From Chirona hameri (taxonomy: Eukaryota > Arthropoda > Thecostraca > Balanomorpha > Balanidae), in assembly GCA_036785665.1 (NCBI GenBank), contig JAXIVJ010003110.1, positions 34,451-98,450 of the forward strand: a stretch of DNA of 64,000 nucleotides, written 5' to 3'. Shown piece after piece: positions 59,811-64,000 of this stretch. The notes beneath the pieces were generated by a model. That model saw only the letters and a program-made list of their open reading frames with translations, made no database searches and had not been told where the DNA came from. Every line of letters starts with the position of its first letter. Positions within the stretch are counted from its first letter, which is position 1. Position numbers and translations under genes: made by a program.

Positions 59811-60353
59811 TAAAGCCCAGGCTACACTATACGTGATTTGTCAAGGAAATCACGCGCATGGTCTCTGTGTTTGCAGAACTTCCTTGATGTCCAATATCTG
59901 CCGGTCAAGCAAATCATGCAAGGAAAATGGATAAACCACTGCATTTTTGTAATCAATAAACCACTGCATAAATATCTACCAGCTTCAACACAAGTTTCAA
60001 CACTCACAATTTGCTCAAACGCTTCTTCATTCATCTTCCGCCACTATACTCCACAAATTATTCAAGGTTAGGTCTAGTATAGACTACAATACGCAAAATC
60101 AAGCAAAATGATAAACCCTGCAACATGCAATCTCGGAAAACATGACAAGTTCAGAATTTTGAACTTTGCATTGTTCCGTCTGTGATGTGTCTGCAGAATT
60201 TCCTTGACGTTTCATCCAGCATCTGCATGATGTGCCAGTGTAGCTCACCCAATGCATTTACTATTAGCTGAACTTGCTTCACGCAAATCCTGACGACACA
60301 GATAACATGCACATAATTTTCAGGAAATCATGCATAGTGTAGCCTGGGCTTAA
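59811..60353. mobile_element. MITE with TAA TSD and ~27-bp TIRs
   Basis: Element 59814-60350: ends AGCCCAGGCTACACTATRCR followed by TGATTT, mirrored on the right; TAA on both sides. PIF/Harbinger-like by TSD size. Confidence 0.75.
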
Positions 60354-61079
60354 CACTGAGGCAGGAATTTCAGCTGAGAATTTCTTGTATGGCACATTTA
60401 AATTTACTTATTGTTATTGCATAAGACAGGGTTAGAGATGTTGGGTAAAGCGGGCCACACACTGCCATTCAGCGCGTGTCCACTGGCGGAATGTTGCAAA
60501 GAAGCTGGTCCAGACAAGCTTTTTCTGTGCTGAACACTGCAGAGCCACAGAATGTCACAGTAATATCGCACCCTGAATGGCCCAGTGTGCGGCTGCCTTA
60601 GGAGACAGGATAAGACATCACATTTGTTACCTACCCGTTTGATGTCAACTTTGGTAATTTGAGCCACGCAACTGAAAATATTATGACTTGGTGCCTGGTG
60701 GCCACATTAGCATGGTGAAGTAGAGTAAAAGTCCAATCTTTGGACACATCCTCAGACCTTTCATGCTATCATAATGCAGACAATACCAACGCTTGTTGCT
60801 TTAGTGCATCAGTATTGTGTACATTTTGATGGCAGGAAAAGTCTGAGGATAGGATGTGTCTGTGGTTACGACAGTTGACCCTATAGGGTAAAAGTCCTAT
60901 ATTCTGACATGTCTTAATCTCAAACTTTTCATGTTATCAGAATGCAGATGATACCAACATATTGTTTACATTCTGATAACATGGAAAGTCTGAGGATAGG
61001 ATGTGTCTGGGGTTACAGTAGCTGACCCTACCAGACTGGTTTTGATTTGACACTGATTGAGTAAATTTGAATTGTTTGG
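60354..61079. repeat. Spacer with a ~165-bp duplicated block
   Basis: 60724-60880 and 60888-61020 share TAAAAGTCC, CAGAATGCAGAY-ATACCAAC and GTCTGAGGATAGGATGTGTC. No gene. Confidence 0.6.
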
Positions 61080-62191
61080 ATAGCCGCCCCCACTCTAAGA
61101 TCTCGGAAACCACACTGCGTGGCGATAAGCGGAAAACGGCGTTGGATAATTCGAGACAAGCTCTATCGAAAGTATACAGGCAATTTTTTTGGTAAAGTCA
61201 ATATTAACGTCACCAGAAATCATCAAAGGTCACATTTCAGCTATATATGGGTGTCCTTAACAAAACCGTCTATATATCGATAAGGACAGAGACAGGTGAC
61301 AGGTCTCATCAAAATTGACCTAAGGTCAATATTTAGGTCAGCAGAAGCCATCGAATATGAAACATTATAAATATCGCCGAATTGGTTTTAAGGAATAACT
61401 TTTGACAAAAGTATGATAGAGTGAAACATATTTCACCATTGTGTTTGTCTCTTCAAGACGCATTGAATGGAATTTTGGGTGACCTAGTTAGGTCATATCC
61501 AACAATTGACCTGAGGTCAGGCAAGGTCAGGTAAAGGTCAGGTAAAGATGAACTCTTACATAATTTGATTCGTCTCGACAATAAAAATACAATGGTGAAA
61601 ATTACATTGCTCTACCTTGATTTGGTAAAGAGTTATTGAATACAAACCATACGTGACCTGGGGGTCACCTGAGTTGACCTCGTAGAGGTCAAATAATATA
61701 CATTTGACATAGAGCTTTGCATTTGGCACAGGAGTGGTGAATCTGGTGAAAACTGGTCAAATTTAGCCATTTGCTATGGATGTATACGTGTTTTCATTTT
61801 TCCCTATTGACTTATAATGGGGATGTCACGAAATCGACCTGACCTTAGGTCACCGATATAATTTTTTTTTAGATAAACGAATTGTAGGTACTTATCACCT
61901 GATTACATCCTGTGAGTTTCAAACCGTTTGGTCAATCACTTTGGCGGTAGCACGACCGCAAACTTTTTGGAGGTCAGGTCAAGGTCCCTGGAAAAGCACC
62001 ATTTTGTACACTTGACTTAACCTGGTGACCTGACTTGAGTTGACCTGATGTCAAAAATGTAACATCATTTGGGTAATTGATGTCAAAACAGCTGTGCCTA
62101 ATTTTGCGGCGCTGCGCGCTGCCGTGTTTCCGCTATTAATTAAAAACCGGAGGGGCGGAAATCAACGAAGAACTGGCAGCGCGCGTGTTAA
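61080..62191. mobile_element. TTAA family B relative, longer copy
   Basis: The right end GGGGCGGAAATCAACGAAGA...GCGCGTG/TTAA (62188-62191) and left AAGATCTCGGAAACCACACT match family B; the left TTAA is lost. The interior has many GGTCA words (61505-61550, 61650-61690, 61970-62050). Confidence 0.65.
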
Positions 62192-62450
62192 TAAACTTGA
62201 ATGTTTATATCAATTACGAAATTATAACGAAATACTTCGACTTTATTCAGTATTGTATCTCTACCCACAGCAACCTTCAAACTTTGCCTTGCATACTCGT
62301 TTCTTCTCCTAATTCCTGTTCAACGTACTAAGTTCCAAGATTATAGGTACTTACAGAAGCTCTGATTTGCTAATTTTATAAATCGCCTACCATCTGAAAA
62401 ACTTGATACATAGTGAATTAATCGTGGGGTGCAATATATATATCAGCTAA

Positions 62451-63347
62451 TTAACCCTCGCCCTACGGAAGCTTTTTTCACCTTCGCCCTACGAGGGGGG
62501 GGGGGGGGGGGGGGAGTGACAGGACCCCCCCCCCCCCTGTTAACGTCCAAGCCAAGCAACTTAGAGCAATGCGGTAAGAACCAGCATGTTGCCTGCCATG
62601 AGAGGAATATAACATTATGCGATTTTTAGGTTTCAGGTCAACGGGTGACCTTCCAGGTCAAGTGAATGACCTCGGATTTACCACGTCCAGAACAGCGATT
62701 TTGCTCTTCAGAAAACCTCAAAATGAGAAATTGATAAATGTAAATAAAAAACATGTTCCTAGACCAGTTTTGGCTCAGAAATACAGAAAAATTAGTTATT
62801 TGTTTGTATCTTGTCAAAAAAGTCAAAAGTTATAAAAAAAAATGACGTCATCAGTTTCTTACACTTAGGGAGCCATCACTCAGTCAAAAATGAAGATATT
62901 GCTTTGAAATTTGGTATGGGTATTGTCCATACTCAGTTCTCTCACATATATTCCGGTTTTTCTAACATCTTTAAAAAATAATTGATTTATGGGATTTAAT
63001 TTTATTTTTATTTTAGGGGTCAAAAACTTCTTTTTTTTAATCCGAGATTGCCATGTTAAATAGAATGCTATTTTGCATCTTTTGTGAATTGCGTTAGCAA
63101 TTTCCTTTAAAACTCTGTTTTCTACCATTTTTCAAATATTTCTCGTTTTTCACCAACATGACGTCATCCAAACATGATTATCTCCGAAACTACCTAACCA
63201 ATTTCAATTAAATTTTTACAGCTTACGTATAATTGTTGTAAACTCAGCTACCGAAAATTTCAGCAAGATGCGCTGCATTTGTAAGAAGTTATTCAAGAAA
63301 AAACAGGGGGACTGTCAGCCCCCCCCCCCCCGTAGGGCGAGGGTTAA
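62451..63347. mobile_element. TTAA-flanked element, family D
   Basis: Element 62455-63343 with ends CCCTCGCCCTACG mirrored at the right and TTAA on both sides. Long G and C runs (62496-62540; 63319-63330) lie inside the ends. No transposase. Confidence 0.85.
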
Positions 63348-64000
63348 TAACACAAAAATAGGACCAAATGTGTTGGAGTTTAATCTGGTTTGGCGCGAGA
63401 CCTGTATGCATTTTATACTTCCGTGACACTTTTTCCCAGTAGAGGATGCATGCGTACATACTCAATCAATTTTACCACCCCTGACGAAAATCCGTGGCGC
63501 CGCCCCTGTGCCCTCTTCAACATTTCCAGGTATATTTCCAGGTACCTACCCCTTATTAGAACATGTACAGCAATTTGGCAAAGTGACTGGTTTCCTTTAA
63601 GCTTAAAATAATAAAGGAGGTACACAGATTTGACTATGATCTGTTAGACTGTTCAAGAGCAGGTATGTGCTCTGATCCCCCAAAAAGGATCCTTTGATTT
63701 GATCCTGAGAATCTTGACCTGGATCCCAGATCTACTGAGACCATAGATCCACCTGCAAAACTTGCTGAGGAGTCCACTGGAATCCAAGATGTTAAGCACC
63801 ATTTTGTACAGGAATCCATTGGGATCCTAGATTGACACCTGCCGCCCATGATTTGTCAAGAGTTCCACTGGATCCATCAACCAAATACATAATTTTGCAA
63901 TCTATATGTTAAGAGATTGTCAACATTTTTATGTTTGGTGTAAATGGAACTGGTTGATCATGTATCTATATATGTATATGTTACTTTCTCCCAAGATGTG
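63348..64000. other. Intergenic right edge
   Basis: No gene recognised. 63660-63880 has a cluster of GGATCC/GATCCT words like that at 16000-16120. Confidence 0.5.

Overview
This is a eukaryotic nuclear window, most likely from an arthropod and plausibly a crustacean; a barnacle-like genome is only a guess. The evidence is short exons with GT-AG introns, GC-rich codons in the conserved genes, an interstitial TTAGG run, dense minisatellites, and non-LTR, Ty3/gypsy, Merlin, THAP/P-type, Harbinger-like and TTAA-targeting elements. No bacterial genes, operons or CRISPR arrays were seen.

Host genes: (1) the 5' five coding exons of LZTR1 (kelch repeats) on the minus strand, 397-4882, running off the left edge. 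(2) A complete MYG1 gene on the plus strand, six coding exons from 16339 to 27836, 339 residues. Exon phases agree across every junction in both genes. Their introns carry large minisatellites, a 1.2-kb hexanucleotide microsatellite, TTAA elements and a 2.3-kb non-LTR retrotransposon that landed on a MYG1 splice donor.

From 28.3 to 58.6 kb the sequence resolves into one nested insertion complex. The outermost layer is a Ty3/gypsy provirus in minus orientation (28335-58616) with a GTCG target duplication. Its reverse transcriptase and RNase H region is missing; in its place lies about 3.2 kb of degenerate coding sequence resembling the L polymerase of a bunyavirus-like segmented negative-strand RNA virus, with an inverted piece of gypsy integrase. 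The far (5') LTR of this provirus is split by a 21.4-kb insertion (34935-56317) with a perfect 8-bp target duplication and CAGTGGCGGATCC-type ends. The same ends and 8-bp duplications occur on two tiny elements of 94 and 277 bp elsewhere in the window. A second 2-kb insertion (56431-58458) splits the LTR again.

Inside the 21.4-kb insertion are pieces of a THAP/P-type transposase on both strands, broken fragments of two host-type genes (TMEM94-like, RNF10-like with its intron), a spliced Merlin (ISXO2-like) transposase gene with a long in-frame glycine array, a roughly 630-bp satellite, and two inverted copies of a roughly 70-bp minisatellite. It looks like a giant cargo-carrying DNA transposon or a composite of several insertions.

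The right end (58.6-64 kb) and the 6.9-14.5 kb interval are intergenic DNA filled with MITEs and TTAA-flanked elements. Many open frames are by-products of repeats whose unit is a multiple of three and are not annotated as genes.
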